From Gemmatimonadaceae bacterium (lineage in GTDB: Bacteria; Gemmatimonadota; Gemmatimonadetes; Gemmatimonadales; Gemmatimonadaceae), in assembly GCA_030835125.1 (NCBI GenBank), contig JAUQWM010000049.1, positions 87,121-151,120 of the forward strand: DNA of 64,000 nt, in the 5' to 3' direction. The notes beneath the pieces were generated by a model. The model saw only the letters and a program-made list of their open reading frames with translations. It did no database searches and was not told the DNA's origin. This document shows, one piece after another, positions 37,430-45,949 of this stretch; the stretch's first letter is position 1; every line of letters begins with the position of its first letter. The position numbers and the translations under genes were made by a program.

Positions 37430-38980
37430 CTACCGCTCGACCTTCGCCATCAACTGCGCCGGCGTCGTGACGCCGCCCAGCAGCCGCACCGCCCCCCCGA
37501 TCACCGCGTCGGCCGCGATGGCGCGCTCCGCTTCCGCATCCGCGCCGAACACGAAGCGCGCGATCTCGCGCCCGAGCAGGCCGGACACCAGCGGGGATGC
37601 CCCCTCGAGCAGCGAGCGCTCGAAGCGAACCCCACGGCCGCGCAGCGCCGACCACAGGTCGTCGAGCATCGCCGGCGTGACCTCGAAGTCGCGCGAACGG
37701 ATCGCGCCGCGGGAGCGGAGCGCGATCGCCACGTCGACCATCGCGTCGCGGAACTGCGTGACCCTGTTGCCGAGCGCGTCCTCGAGGGCCTGCTCGCCCG
37801 GTGCGAGCGCCGTGTCGCCGGCCGCGATGTCGGGCATGATGCCGCCGCCGCCGACCACCCGCCGCCCGTGCTCCGTCCGGAAGGTGTCCACCGCGACCTC
37901 CGGCTCGATCCCCGGCGTCACCCGCGGGCGGTCGATCGAGCGCCCCGAGGGCGTGAACCAGCGGGCGGTCGTGATCTTCACGCCACCGCCTGACGAGGTG
38001 GCGAAGATGCCCTGGGCGCTTCCCTTCCCGAACGTGGGCCGGCCCATGAGGACGGCGCGATCGTGGTCCTGGAGGGCGCCGGCCACGATCTCCGAGGCAC
38101 TGGCGCTGCCGCCATCCACGAGCACCACCAGCGGCATGTCCGGCCACGGCTGCGCCGCGCGGTCACGAACGTCCTCCGTCGAGCCGGGGGCGCGTCCACG
38201 CATCGACACGATCACTTCCGATGAGTCGAGGAACATGTCCGCGACGCCGACCCCCTGCCCGAGCACGCCACCCGGGTTCCCGCGCAGGTCCATGACCAGG
38301 GATCGCATGCCCGACTGCCGCAGCGAGTCCACCGCCGACCGGAGCTCGATCGCGGTGGAATCATTGAAGATGTTGACGTCGACATACCCAACGCCGTCGG
38401 CGAGCAGCGCACGACGACCCACCGCCCGGCGATGCACGCCGCCGCGCTTGAGGTGGAACGTGAGGCGCCTCGGGTCCCCGGGACGTTCGATGACGACCGT
38501 CACGTCGCTCTCCGGCGGGCCCCGCAACGCCCTCGTGACTTCGTCGACCGTCCAGCCGCGGGTCTTCATGCTGTCGATCTCCATCACGCGGTCGCCCGTG
38601 CGCAATCCCGCCCGCTCGGCCGGTGACCCCGGGAACGGCGCGATGATCATGGGATACTCGTCACGCCGCTGGATCTGCGCGCCGATCCCGATGTAATTCC
38701 CGGTCGTCTGCTCGGTGAGCCTCCGCAGCCTGTTCGGTGCCAGGTACAGCGTGTACGGGTCCTTCAGTTCGCGCAGCATCCCGATCATCGCATGTTCGTA
38801 CAGCGCCGAGTCCGGGATCGGCTCCACGTAGTACTGGCGAACGTGATCGAGCACCGTGTCGAATAATCGTGCGCTCGTGAAGTCCGTCTCGCGCACCGTG
38901 AGGCCGCGGCCCAGCACCCATCCCCCGCCGACCAGGCAGGTGCCAAGGGCAGTGACGACGGCGACAGTGCGGGCGTTCAT
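37430..38980 (-). CDS. C-terminal processing peptidase (S41 family)
   Basis: A 516-residue periplasmic serine protease. An N-terminal membrane anchor (about 5-25) is followed by a PDZ domain near 95-175 ('YIGIGAQIQRRDEYPMIIAPF', 'GLRTGDRVMEIDS'). The S41 core has the nucleophile Ser in 'VDGGSASASEIVAGALQDHDRAVLMG' and the catalytic Lys in 'TFGKGSAQG'. The start used is the ATG at 38980; a longer frame overlaps tmk. It is last in the operon rpmE-prfA-prmC-ylbF-tmk-ctp, 16 bp after tmk. Confidence 0.93.
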   Translation of the reverse strand: MNARTVAVVTALGTCLVGGGWVLGRGLTVRETDFTSARLFDTVLDHVRQYYVEPIPDSALYEHAMIGMLRELKDPYTLYLAPNRLRRLTEQTTGNYIGIGAQIQRRDEYPMIIAPFPGSPAERAGLRTGDRVMEIDSMKTRGWTVDEVTRALRGPPESDVTVVIERPGDPRRLTFHLKRGGVHRRAVGRRALLADGVGYVDVNIFNDSTAIELRSAVDSLRQSGMRSLVMDLRGNPGGVLGQGVGVADMFLDSSEVIVSMRGRAPGSTEDVRDRAAQPWPDMPLVVLVDGGSASASEIVAGALQDHDRAVLMGRPTFGKGSAQGIFATSSGGGVKITTARWFTPSGRSIDRPRVTPGIEPEVAVDTFRTEHGRRVVGGGGIMPDIAAGDTALAPGEQALEDALGNRVTQFRDAMVDVAIALRSRGAIRSRDFEVTPAMLDDLWSALRGRGVRFERSLLEGASPLVSGLLGREIARFVFGADAEAERAIAADAVIGGAVRLLGGVTTPAQLMAKVER

Positions 38981-38996
38981 CGGATCGGGTGACTGG

Positions 38997-39674
38997 TCAT
39001 GGGTTGGACCCCGCCATGGTGCCGGCCGTTTCCGGCCACCGGCGCGCGACGGCCGCGACGATCCGCGCCGACACTTCCGACTCGTCACCGCTGGCGTCAA
39101 TCAGGACGACCGGACCGGCCTCGGGGTGTCGGTCCTGCCAGTCCTGGCTCGCAAAGCCGACGAAGGCCGACCGCACGCGCGCGTGAAAGGCGCTTCCCGA
39201 ACGCTCGATCCGGTCCTGTGCGCCGCGCCTCGCGGCGCGCTCCAGGCCGGCGCCGGACGGCAGGTCCAGCAGCAGCGTGAGTCCCGGCACCAGTCCACCG
39301 GTCGCGAGCGCGTTGGCGCGACGGATGTCCTGTTCGTCGAGGCCACGCCCTCCAACCTGGTACGCGTACGTCGACAGGAAGAACCGGTCGGCGATGACGA
39401 ACTCCCCTCGGTCGAGCGCGGGGCGGATGACGTCGGCCACGAGCTGCGCGCGGGACGCCATGAACAGGAGGGCCTCGGCGCGCGCGTCGAGATGACTGGC
39501 CGGATCGAGCAGGAGGCGACGGATCTCATCGCCGGCCACCGTCCCGCCGGGTTCGCGCACGGTTCGCACGGGAAGGCCGACTCGCTCGAGGCACGATGCG
39601 AGGTGGCGGAGCTGTGTCGACTTCCCGGCCCCCTCCACGCCCTCCAGGACGATCAGGCCCCCTGCGGCGGCCAC
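38997..39674 (-). CDS. tmk: Thymidylate kinase
   Basis: A 225-residue dTMP kinase. The P-loop is 'LEGVEGAGKSTQ', with 'VREPGGTVAGDEIR', the DR motif 'VIADRFFLSTYAYQVGGR' and the lid 'RIERSGSAFHARVR'. It phosphorylates dTMP to dTDP for DNA synthesis. The start is GTG. The ylbF-like gene ends 4 bp upstream. Confidence 0.95.
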   Translation of the reverse strand: MAAAGGLIVLEGVEGAGKSTQLRHLASCLERVGLPVRTVREPGGTVAGDEIRRLLLDPASHLDARAEALLFMASRAQLVADVIRPALDRGEFVIADRFFLSTYAYQVGGRGLDEQDIRRANALATGGLVPGLTLLLDLPSGAGLERAARRGAQDRIERSGSAFHARVRSAFVGFASQDWQDRHPEAGPVVLIDASGDESEVSARIVAAVARRWPETAGTMAGSNP

Positions 39675-39678
39675 GCGC

Positions 39679-40032
39679 TCACCCCAGCGTGATGATGGGG
39701 CTCGCCGCGCCGCTCCGGATGCCCTCGGAGATCCACGTGTTCACCTGCATCATCAACTTGTCGAAGTTGGACTGCGCCACCAGCGCGCGCTGGTAGGCGG
39801 GATTCACCTGCACCTTGGACAGCAGGTCATCCAGCTCCTGTTCCATCGCCGCGGTGGGCTGTTCGCCGCGCTCGATCATCGACTGGGCCGCGCCGCGCAA
39901 TTCCTCCATCCGGCGCAGGATCGTCACCGCCTCCCGATCGTCGTTGAGCGACTCGTTGGCGCGCTTGAGCGCCTGGTACTCGCTGCTCTGCCCGATCAGG
40001 CGGCCGAGGTCCTTCCCTTTCTGTTCGAGCAC
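39679..40032 (-). CDS. YlbF/YmcA family protein
   Basis: A 117-residue all-helical protein with the YlbF/YmcA (formerly DUF964) pattern: 'LGRLIGQSSEYQALKRANESLNDD', 'LRGAAQSMIERGEQP', 'LLSKVQVNPAYQRALVAQSNFDKLMMQVN' and 'ISEGI'. In Bacillus, relatives form a complex affecting RNA processing. The Cys residues of the Bacillus iron-sulphur site are absent here. It starts with GTG and lies between prmC (27 bp) and tmk (4 bp). Confidence 0.85.
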   Translation of the reverse strand: MLEQKGKDLGRLIGQSSEYQALKRANESLNDDREAVTILRRMEELRGAAQSMIERGEQPTAAMEQELDDLLSKVQVNPAYQRALVAQSNFDKLMMQVNTWISEGIRSGAASPIITLG

Positions 40033-40059
40033 GTTGGATCCTGGTTCCCTGGGTCTGTG

Positions 40060-40980
40060 TCAGCGTGTCGCGAGCGCGGCACGAGTGGCGGTGACGAACC
40101 GGTCCCTGCCGCTGAGGTCACGATACACCTGAATCCCCGTGAACGCCCCGGACGCAGCCACCAGCTCCGCCACCTGGAGCGCGCGACGCGAATCCACCTC
40201 GAGCGCGAGCAGGCCCCCGATGCAAAGTAGCGCGGGGGCACCAGCCACGAGCCGTCGCGTGTGGTCCAGTCCGTGCCCGGGCGATAGCAGGGCATGCACC
40301 GGTTCCCAGTCACGAACCAGCGGGGGCAGCTCGACGGCCTCGTCGAACGCGATGTACGGGGGATTGGAGACCAGGACATCCAGCCGTTCGCCCGCCAGCG
40401 GGGCGAGGAGGTCGCCGACCCGGAACTCGACCGAGGTGGCCCCGGCGGTATCGAGCGCCGCCGCGTTCTCGCGCGCCAGGTCGATGGCATCCCTGGCCAC
40501 ATCGGTGGCGATCACCCGATCGAAGGCACCCTCGGCCGCGAGGGCGATGGCGATGGCCCCCGACCCGGTGCCGACGTCGGCGACGACCCCGCCCGGAACG
40601 CGCCGCTCGCGCAGCACGATGTCGACGAGCTCCTCGGTCTCCTGCCGCGGAATGAGCACGCGCTCGTCGACCCTGAGCGCCAGGTGGCGGAACGCCGCGC
40701 GTCCCACCGCGTAGGCGAAGGGCATGCCCTGGGCGCGCCTTCGTGCGACCGCCCTCGCGCGATCGGCCAGGCGGTCGCTGATGGCCGCGTCGGCGTTCAC
40801 GCGCGGCCAGAACCGGCTCTCACCGGCGACGGCGGCGATGAGGTCGCGGGCTTCAGCCGCGGCCTCGACGATGCCGGCGGCGCCGAGCAAAGTCGACAAC
40901 TCGCCCGCGAGGTCGCCGACGCGAGGGGTGAGGCGCGGTGCGCCACCATGCCCGGCCGTGTGGGCACCGCCGGCCGTCAT
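40060..40980 (-). CDS. prmC: Release factor glutamine methyltransferase PrmC
   Basis: A 306-residue SAM-dependent enzyme that methylates the Gln of the GGQ motif in release factors. The N-terminal helical domain ends near '[14 protein letters not shown]'. The SAM site is '[16 protein letters not shown]', and the catalytic motif NPPYI is in '[14 protein letters not shown]'. Its start overlaps the stop of its substrate gene prfA by 4 bp, the usual arrangement. Confidence 0.96.
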   Translation of the reverse strand: MTAGGAHTAGHGGAPRLTPRVGDLAGELSTLLGAAGIVEAAAEARDLIAAVAGESRFWPRVNADAAISDRLADRARAVARRRAQGMPFAYAVGRAAFRHLALRVDERVLIPRQETEELVDIVLRERRVPGGVVADVGTGSGAIAIALAAEGAFDRVIATDVARDAIDLARENAAALDTAGATSVEFRVGDLLAPLAGERLDVLVSNPPYIAFDEAVELPPLVRDWEPVHALLSPGHGLDHTRRLVAGAPALLCIGGLLALEVDSRRALQVAELVAASGAFTGIQVYRDLSGRDRFVTATRAALATR

Positions 40981-42047
40981 CCTTCCTCCTGAAGGCGCTC
41001 TTCCGTATCCGCGAGCTTCATGGCGTCGATCAGTCTGCCAATGTCGCCGTCCATGATGCGCGGCAGGTCGTGCAGCGTGAGGTTGATGCGGTGGTCGGTC
41101 ACGCGGCTCTGCGGAAAGTTGTAGGTGCGAATCTTGGCCGAGCGATCGCCCGTGGACACCTGCGACTTCCGCAATCGCGCGCGCTCCGCCTGCAGCGCCT
41201 GCAGGCGCGCGTCGAGGATCTTGGCCCGCAGCACCTTCATGGCTTGCGCCTTGTTCTGCAACTGCGAGCGCTGGTCCTGCTGGGTGACGACGATGCCGGT
41301 CGGCAGGTGGGTGATGCGGACGGCCGAATCGGTCGTGTTCACCCCCTGGCCACCGGGGCCCGAGGCGCGGTAGACGTCGATGCGCAGGTCCTTCTCGTCG
41401 ATCTCGACATCGACTTCTTCCGCTTCGGGAAGCACCGCCACGGTCGCGGCGGAGGTGTGGATGCGTCCCTGGGCCTCGGTCTCCGGCACTCGCTGGACGC
41501 GATGCACGCCGGACTCGAAGTGCATGTCCCCGAATGCGCCCGTCCCGTCGACCTTCATGACGGCTTCCTTCACGCCCCCTTTCACGCCCTCGGAATACTC
41601 GAGCATCTCGATCTTCCAGCCCCTGCGCTCGATGTAGCGCGTGTACATGCGGAGCAGCTCGGCCGCAAAGAGCGCCGCCTCGTCACCGCCGGTGCCGGCG
41701 CGGATCTCCATGATGCAGGCGCGCTCGTTGAGCGGATCCTGCGGAATCAGGAGCGGCTTGGCCTGTTCCTCGAGCTGGTGGATCGAGGCCTCGAGTCGCT
41801 CGACCTCAGCCCGCGCTTCCGAGGCCATCTCGGCGTCTTCCGCCGTGAGGAGCTCACGCGCCTGCGCGAGTTCCTCGTCACAGCGGGCCAGGCGTGTGGA
41901 GAGGGAGACGACCTGAAGCAGGTGCTGGTGCTCGCGCCCAAGGGACGCGAGCAGCTTGCCGTCACGGAGCGTCCTCGGATCGCTCAACTCCTGCTCGACG
42001 GCGGCGGCCCGTTCGACCGCCGCCGCGAGGCGCGCACGGAGGCTCAG
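40977..42047 (-). CDS. prfA: Peptide chain release factor 1 (CTG start likely)
   Basis: RF1, recognising UAA and UAG. It has the tripeptide anticodon segment '[13 protein letters not shown]' (PxT motif) and the catalytic 'GPGGQGVN'. The only usual start in frame is a TTG at 41987, with AGGAG directly abutting it. That gives 336 residues and removes the first helix of the family. Twenty more codons upstream read [18 protein letters not shown], a good match to RF1's first helix, and begin with CTG at 42047, overlapping the rpmE stop (CTGA) with GGGAA upstream. No ATG, GTG or TTG exists before the next in-frame stop. I therefore give the longer 356-residue form, with the start uncertain. Confidence 0.92.
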   Translation of the reverse strand: MSLRARLAAAVERAAAVEQELSDPRTLRDGKLLASLGREHQHLLQVVSLSTRLARCDEELAQARELLTAEDAEMASEARAEVERLEASIHQLEEQAKPLLIPQDPLNERACIMEIRAGTGGDEAALFAAELLRMYTRYIERRGWKIEMLEYSEGVKGGVKEAVMKVDGTGAFGDMHFESGVHRVQRVPETEAQGRIHTSAATVAVLPEAEEVDVEIDEKDLRIDVYRASGPGGQGVNTTDSAVRITHLPTGIVVTQQDQRSQLQNKAQAMKVLRAKILDARLQALQAERARLRKSQVSTGDRSAKIRTYNFPQSRVTDHRINLTLHDLPRIMDGDIGRLIDAMKLADTEERLQEEG

Positions 42048-42253
42048 GCCTTCTTCCCGGTCGCGTACTTCTGGCGGAAGCGCTCAACGCGGCCGGCCGT
42101 GTCGATCATCTTCTGCTTGCCCGTATAGAACGGGTGGCACTGCGAGCAGATGTCGAGGTGAAGCTCGCTGACCGTCGAGCGGGTCTGCCAGGTGGCACCG
42201 CAGGCGCACTTGATCGTCGCCGTTGCGTATTCTGGATGAATTCCGGACTTCAT
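42044..42253 (-). CDS. rpmE: 50S ribosomal protein L31 (zinc-binding type)
   Basis: A 69-residue L31. '[27 protein letters not shown]' and '[29 protein letters not shown]' are typical. The cysteines CxC and CxxC make it the zinc-containing form. It is first in the minus-strand operon leading to prfA and prmC. Confidence 0.97.
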   Translation of the reverse strand: MKSGIHPEYATATIKCACGATWQTRSTVSELHLDICSQCHPFYTGKQKMIDTAGRVERFRQKYATGKKA

Positions 42254-42289
42254 TGCCGTACCTCATTGGGAAACAATGGAGAACCGGAA

Positions 42290-42319
42290 AATCTAGTCGA
42301 ACTCGCTCCTAAAACACAA
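42290..42319 (-). promoter_or_regulatory. Possible promoter of the rpmE-prfA operon
   Basis: On the minus strand TTGTGT, an 18-bp spacer and TAGATT lie about 37 bp before the rpmE start, in an AT-rich stretch that stands out from its surroundings. Confidence 0.35.
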
Positions 42320-42524
42320 GCCCACAACAGCTTATGACTTCGCCCCCGGCAGCCGATCGCGCGGCGGGGAACACCGGCTATCGTTCTGGCTGACATGGGG
42401 TGCGGTCGAGCCCGTAACTCCTGTGACTTCACCGGTTCGGCGGCGTCATCAGTGGCGGGCGTGCCCGCCCATTGGAGCTCGAGGTGCCGCTTCCCAATGC
42501 GAACTCTTGCACGATCTTACGCGC

Positions 42525-43199
42525 ATGGAAACAGCCAACTTCCTCCGGACCGTACCGCTCTTCTCCAAGCTCGATGAAACCGAGCTGGTTCGCTTCGCCG
42601 AGCTGACCCGCGAGAAGGCATACCCCAAGGGGAGCGTGATCGTCTTCGAGGACGATCCCGGCGATTCCCTTTTCGTCGTGCGGCAGGGACGGGTGAAGGT
42701 GGTCCTGATCGGGGAGGACGGACGCGAAGTGATCCTCGGTGTCCTCGGCGTCGGCGAACACTTCGGCGAGCTGTCGCTGATCGACGACCAGCCGCGGTCT
42801 GCCCACGTCATCGCGATGGAGGACACGAACCTGCTGGTCCTGCGTCGCGACGACTTCCGCCGCCGGGTGGAATCCAACCCCGCGGTGGCGTGGGCGCTGC
42901 TGGCCGAACTGGCCCTGCGCCTGCGCCGCGCCGATTCCAAGATCCATGGGCTCGCCCTGCTCGACGTCCCGGGCCGGATCGCCAAGCTCCTGCTCGACTT
43001 CGCCCAGGAAGGGCAGTCGGAGACGATCGAGAAGCCGCTGACGCACCAGACGATCGCCCACATGATCGGCGCGAGTCGCGAAACGGTCTCGCGGACGGTA
43101 CGTGACTTCCAGAATCAGGGGTTGATCCGGGTCGAGCGGCGCCGCATTTCGGTCGCCAACCGGCCGGCGCTCAAGCAGCTCGCCCAGACCCGCTTCTAG
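42525..43199 (+). CDS. Crp/Fnr-family transcription regulator
   Basis: A 224-residue regulator. The N-terminal cyclic-nucleotide-binding-like domain has 'FSKLDETELVRFAELTREKAYPKGSVIVFEDDPGDSLFVV' and 'GEHFGELSLIDDQPRSAHVIAMED'. The C-terminal winged helix has 'LTHQTIAHMIGASRETVSRTVRDFQNQGLIRV'. No Fnr-type N-terminal Cys cluster is present, so a nucleotide or other small ligand is more likely. The ATG at 42525 gives the family N-terminus. It is divergent from the rpmE operon over a 271-bp gap. Confidence 0.93.
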   Translation: METANFLRTVPLFSKLDETELVRFAELTREKAYPKGSVIVFEDDPGDSLFVVRQGRVKVVLIGEDGREVILGVLGVGEHFGELSLIDDQPRSAHVIAMEDTNLLVLRRDDFRRRVESNPAVAWALLAELALRLRRADSKIHGLALLDVPGRIAKLLLDFAQEGQSETIEKPLTHQTIAHMIGASRETVSRTVRDFQNQGLIRVERRRISVANRPALKQLAQTRF

Positions 43200-43261
43200 G
43201 CCTCCTTCGAACCGGGCGACCGCGCCATCCTCGGCTGTCGCCCCGCCTTGCCTGCCTGACG

Positions 43262-44128
43262 ATGCATCTCCGGCTCTGGGGAACACGCGGATCGTGCCCG
43301 TCGCCGGGTCCGGCGACGGTGCGCTACGGCGGCAACACGACGTGCGTCGAGGTGCGGGGCGACGACGGGCACCTGGTCATCCTCGACGCGGGCACCGGCA
43401 TCCGCGAGCTGGGGCGGTCGCTGGTTGCCGGCGCGCAGGGCCGCGCCATCGCCGGCGACGTGTTCTTCAGCCACGCGCACTGGGACCACATCCAGGGACT
43501 GCCGTTCTTCACGCCGGCGTTCCAGGCCGGGAACCATTTTCGCCTTTTCGGCGCGCCGGCGCTCCTGCGGAGCCTCGAGGTGGTCCTCCGGCAGCAGATG
43601 AGTCCCGTCGTCTTCCCCATCGCGTTCGATGACCTCCACGCGCGCATGGAGTTCCGCGAGCTGACCGGCCACCGTCTGAACGAGAACGGCGTCGACGTGA
43701 AGGCCATCAGCGTCAGGCACCCCGGCGGGGCACTCGGATTCCGCGTGTCGCCGCCCGACGATCCGTCCCGGTCGGTGGTCTTCATCCCGGACAACGAGCT
43801 GGACAAGTTCGGCGACCGCCAACCGGGCGCGCCGACGCGGGACGAACTGGTGCGCTTCGCCAGCGGGGCGCGGGTGCTCGTGCACGATGCGATGTATACC
43901 GGCGCGGAGTACATGGATCATCGCGGCTGGGGCCACTCGTCATACCGCGACGCGGTCGACTTCGCCATCGCGGCCGACGTGGAAACACTGGTGCTCTTTC
44001 ATCATGATCCCGAGCGCACCGACGACGCGCTGGACACCCAGCTTGCCCTGTGCCACGAGATGGTGGCGGAACGGAATGGGAAAGTGAAGGTGATCGCCGC
44101 GGAAGAAGGCTTGGAGCTCGAGATCTAG
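43262..44128 (+). CDS. MBL-fold hydrolase
   Basis: A 288-residue metallo-beta-lactamase-fold protein starting 'MHLRLWGTRGSCPSPGPATVRYGGNTTCVEV', a common start for the phosphodiesterase-like MBL group. The metal site is 'FSHAHWDHIQGLPFF', with later 'FIPDNELDKFG' (Asp), 'LVHDAMYTGAEY' and 'LFHHDPERTDD' (His). Such proteins often sit beside signalling genes; here it follows the Crp-like regulator by 62 bp. The substrate is unknown. Confidence 0.88.
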   Translation: MHLRLWGTRGSCPSPGPATVRYGGNTTCVEVRGDDGHLVILDAGTGIRELGRSLVAGAQGRAIAGDVFFSHAHWDHIQGLPFFTPAFQAGNHFRLFGAPALLRSLEVVLRQQMSPVVFPIAFDDLHARMEFRELTGHRLNENGVDVKAISVRHPGGALGFRVSPPDDPSRSVVFIPDNELDKFGDRQPGAPTRDELVRFASGARVLVHDAMYTGAEYMDHRGWGHSSYRDAVDFAIAADVETLVLFHHDPERTDDALDTQLALCHEMVAERNGKVKVIAAEEGLELEI

Positions 44129-44142
44129 CGCGGGAACGGCAC

Positions 44143-44265
44143 GCTGCGTCGTGATTGCTGCTGGCTGGGACTGCCGCTACGTGCTGGTGCTGGCTCCAGC
44201 CCCAGCCCCAGCTCCCAGCCCCAGCATCCACAAGAAGCCCCAGCAGGCAGCAATCAGTACGCAGC
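44143..44265. repeat. Dispersed element, copies 3a and 3b as an inverted pair
   Basis: The left arm 44143-44177 matches the 35-bp core with about six differences. The right arm 44246-44265, in reverse complement, matches its first 20 bases with about two differences. Between them are CCAG/CCCCAG hexamers. The right arm encodes the last codons and stop of hyuB. Confidence 0.75.
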
Positions 44266-45789
44266 TCCCTCCCCCCACCCTCCCCCCCCCGGCGTCATCA
44301 CCGAGACCACATCCCCCGGATTCAGCTCGATCCGGCACTTGGCCGGGATCGGCTCACCGTTGAGGAGATTCTGCCCCGCGCTCCCCGGCCCCCCGCCGTG
44401 CGCGCCCTTGGGACGGTGACGGCGCCGCTCGGTCACCAGGGTCACCGTGCACCGCGCCAGCACCCGGTAGCGCCTGACGACACCGTCGCCGCCGCGGTGC
44501 CGCCCGCTCCCGCCCGACCCGCGTCGCACCGCGTACTCGTCGATGCGCAGCGGATACGCCTGCTCCAGCGACTCGATCGGCGTGTTCCGCGTGTTGCTCA
44601 TCCCGACGTGCACCGCGTCGGGACCCGGCCCACGCGCGCTGGCGCCCTGCCCGCCGCCTAACGTCTCGTAGAACGTCCAGCCGTCCCCGCCAAAGGTGAT
44701 GTTGTTCATCGTCCCCTGGCCTTGGGCCGGCACCGCCACGCCGGCGTCGTCCAGCGCCGCGAACAGCGTGTCGGTGATGCGCTGCGACATCTCGACGTTG
44801 CCGGCCGCCACCGCCGCCGGCCACCGCGCGTCGATCGCGCAGCCGGCCGGGATCCGCAGGTCCAGGGCCCGGGCAATGCCGTCATTGGTCGGCACGTCGT
44901 CCTCGAGCAGGGTGCGGAGGACGAACACCGAGGCCGCACGCGTGACCGCGGCCGGGCAGTTCACGTTCCCCCGCACCATCGGCGACGTGCCGGTGAAGTC
45001 GAGTTGCAGCGTGTCGCCGATGGCGCGCACCGCGACCGCGACCACCACGTCGTCCTCGGTGACGCCATCCCCCTCGAGCGCATCGCGCGCGCTTCCCGAC
45101 ACCGCGCCCAGCTGCGCGATCCGGGCCCGCGCCCGGCGCTCGGTGTAGTCCAGGAGGGCGGCGCCGGCCGCGCGCATCCGCTCGACGCCCTCGCGCTGGA
45201 GCAGCGCGACCCACCCATCCCGTCCCGCGGCACAGGCCGCCCGTTGCGCCTGCAGGTCACCCATGCGCTCGTCAGGCGTCCGCACGTTGGCCAGCACCAG
45301 GGCCAGCAGGTCGGCGTTGAACTCGTCGCCGCGCGCGATCCGGACCGGTGGCACGATGATCCCTTCCTGCACCAGTTCCGTCGCTCCCCGGGGCATGCTT
45401 CCGGGGCTGATGCCACCGACATCCGCATGATGGGCCCGCACCGCGGAGAAGCCCACCAGCGTCCCCTCGAGCCCGATCGCCTCGACCATGGTGAGGTCCG
45501 GCAGGTGCGAGCCGCCACGGAACGGGTCGTTGAGGAGGAACACGTCCCCCGGTTCCGGATGCCGTTCGATCACGGCGCGAACCGACTCCGGCATCGCGCC
45601 CAGGTGGACGGGGATGTGCGCCGCCTGCGCGATCATCCGCCCCTGCGCGTCGAACAGCGCCGACGACGCATCCCGCCGCTCCCGGATGTTCGGAGACAGT
45701 GCCCCGCGCTCCAGCACGGTGCCCATCTCCTCCGCGATCATGGAGACCGCGTGGGACATCACGCTCAGCGACAGCGGATCGAAGGACAT
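44254..45789 (-). CDS. Hydantoinase B/5-oxoprolinase-like subunit
   Basis: A 511-residue HyuB-family protein, the partner of HyuA in ATP-dependent opening of hydantoin or 5-oxoproline-like rings. Hallmarks are '[35 protein letters not shown]' (split here), '[22 protein letters not shown]', 'RAHHADVGG', '[16 protein letters not shown]' and the end '[13 protein letters not shown]'. The last few residues and the stop come from a dispersed repeat. The start ATG abuts a (CGTGACT)n array, which supplies its upstream region; no normal ribosome-binding site is seen. hyuA is upstream on the same strand across 160 bp of heptamers. Confidence 0.92.
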   Translation of the reverse strand: MSFDPLSLSVMSHAVSMIAEEMGTVLERGALSPNIRERRDASSALFDAQGRMIAQAAHIPVHLGAMPESVRAVIERHPEPGDVFLLNDPFRGGSHLPDLTMVEAIGLEGTLVGFSAVRAHHADVGGISPGSMPRGATELVQEGIIVPPVRIARGDEFNADLLALVLANVRTPDERMGDLQAQRAACAAGRDGWVALLQREGVERMRAAGAALLDYTERRARARIAQLGAVSGSARDALEGDGVTEDDVVVAVAVRAIGDTLQLDFTGTSPMVRGNVNCPAAVTRAASVFVLRTLLEDDVPTNDGIARALDLRIPAGCAIDARWPAAVAAGNVEMSQRITDTLFAALDDAGVAVPAQGQGTMNNITFGGDGWTFYETLGGGQGASARGPGPDAVHVGMSNTRNTPIESLEQAYPLRIDEYAVRRGSGGSGRHRGGDGVVRRYRVLARCTVTLVTERRRHRPKGAHGGGPGSAGQNLLNGEPIPAKCRIELNPGDVVSVMTPGGGGWGEGAAY

Positions 45790-45838
45790 GACTCGTGATT
45801 CGTGATTCGTGACTCGTGACTCGTGACTCGTGACTCAC
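45790..45838. repeat. Heptamer array, unit GACTCGT
   Basis: Seven consecutive units in perfect 7-bp register (GACTCGT or GATTCGT, last GACTCAC), starting at the base next to the hyuB start codon. On the coding strand the array occupies the translation-initiation region of hyuB. Confidence 0.92.
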
Positions 45839-45870
45839 ACCGCAATCGACAGCCCGCCCAGCATCACCCA

Positions 45871-45947
45871 CTCTGCAATCTGCACTCTGCAATCTGCACT
45901 CTGCACTCTGCACTCTGCCCTCTGCCCTCTGCCCTCTGCCCTCTGCG
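45871..45947. repeat. Heptamer array, units CTCTGCA/ATCTGCA/CTCTGCC
   Basis: Eleven consecutive 7-bp units in perfect register (CTCTGCA, ATCTGCA, later CTCTGCC four times, CTCTGCG). It lies just behind the hyuA stop and 32 bp from the GACTCGT array, with a different unit but the same period. Confidence 0.92.
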
Positions 45948-45949
45948 AT

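Noticed and set aside
45790..45947. CRISPR array
   Set aside because: Units are 7 bp with no spacers, and no cas genes are nearby.
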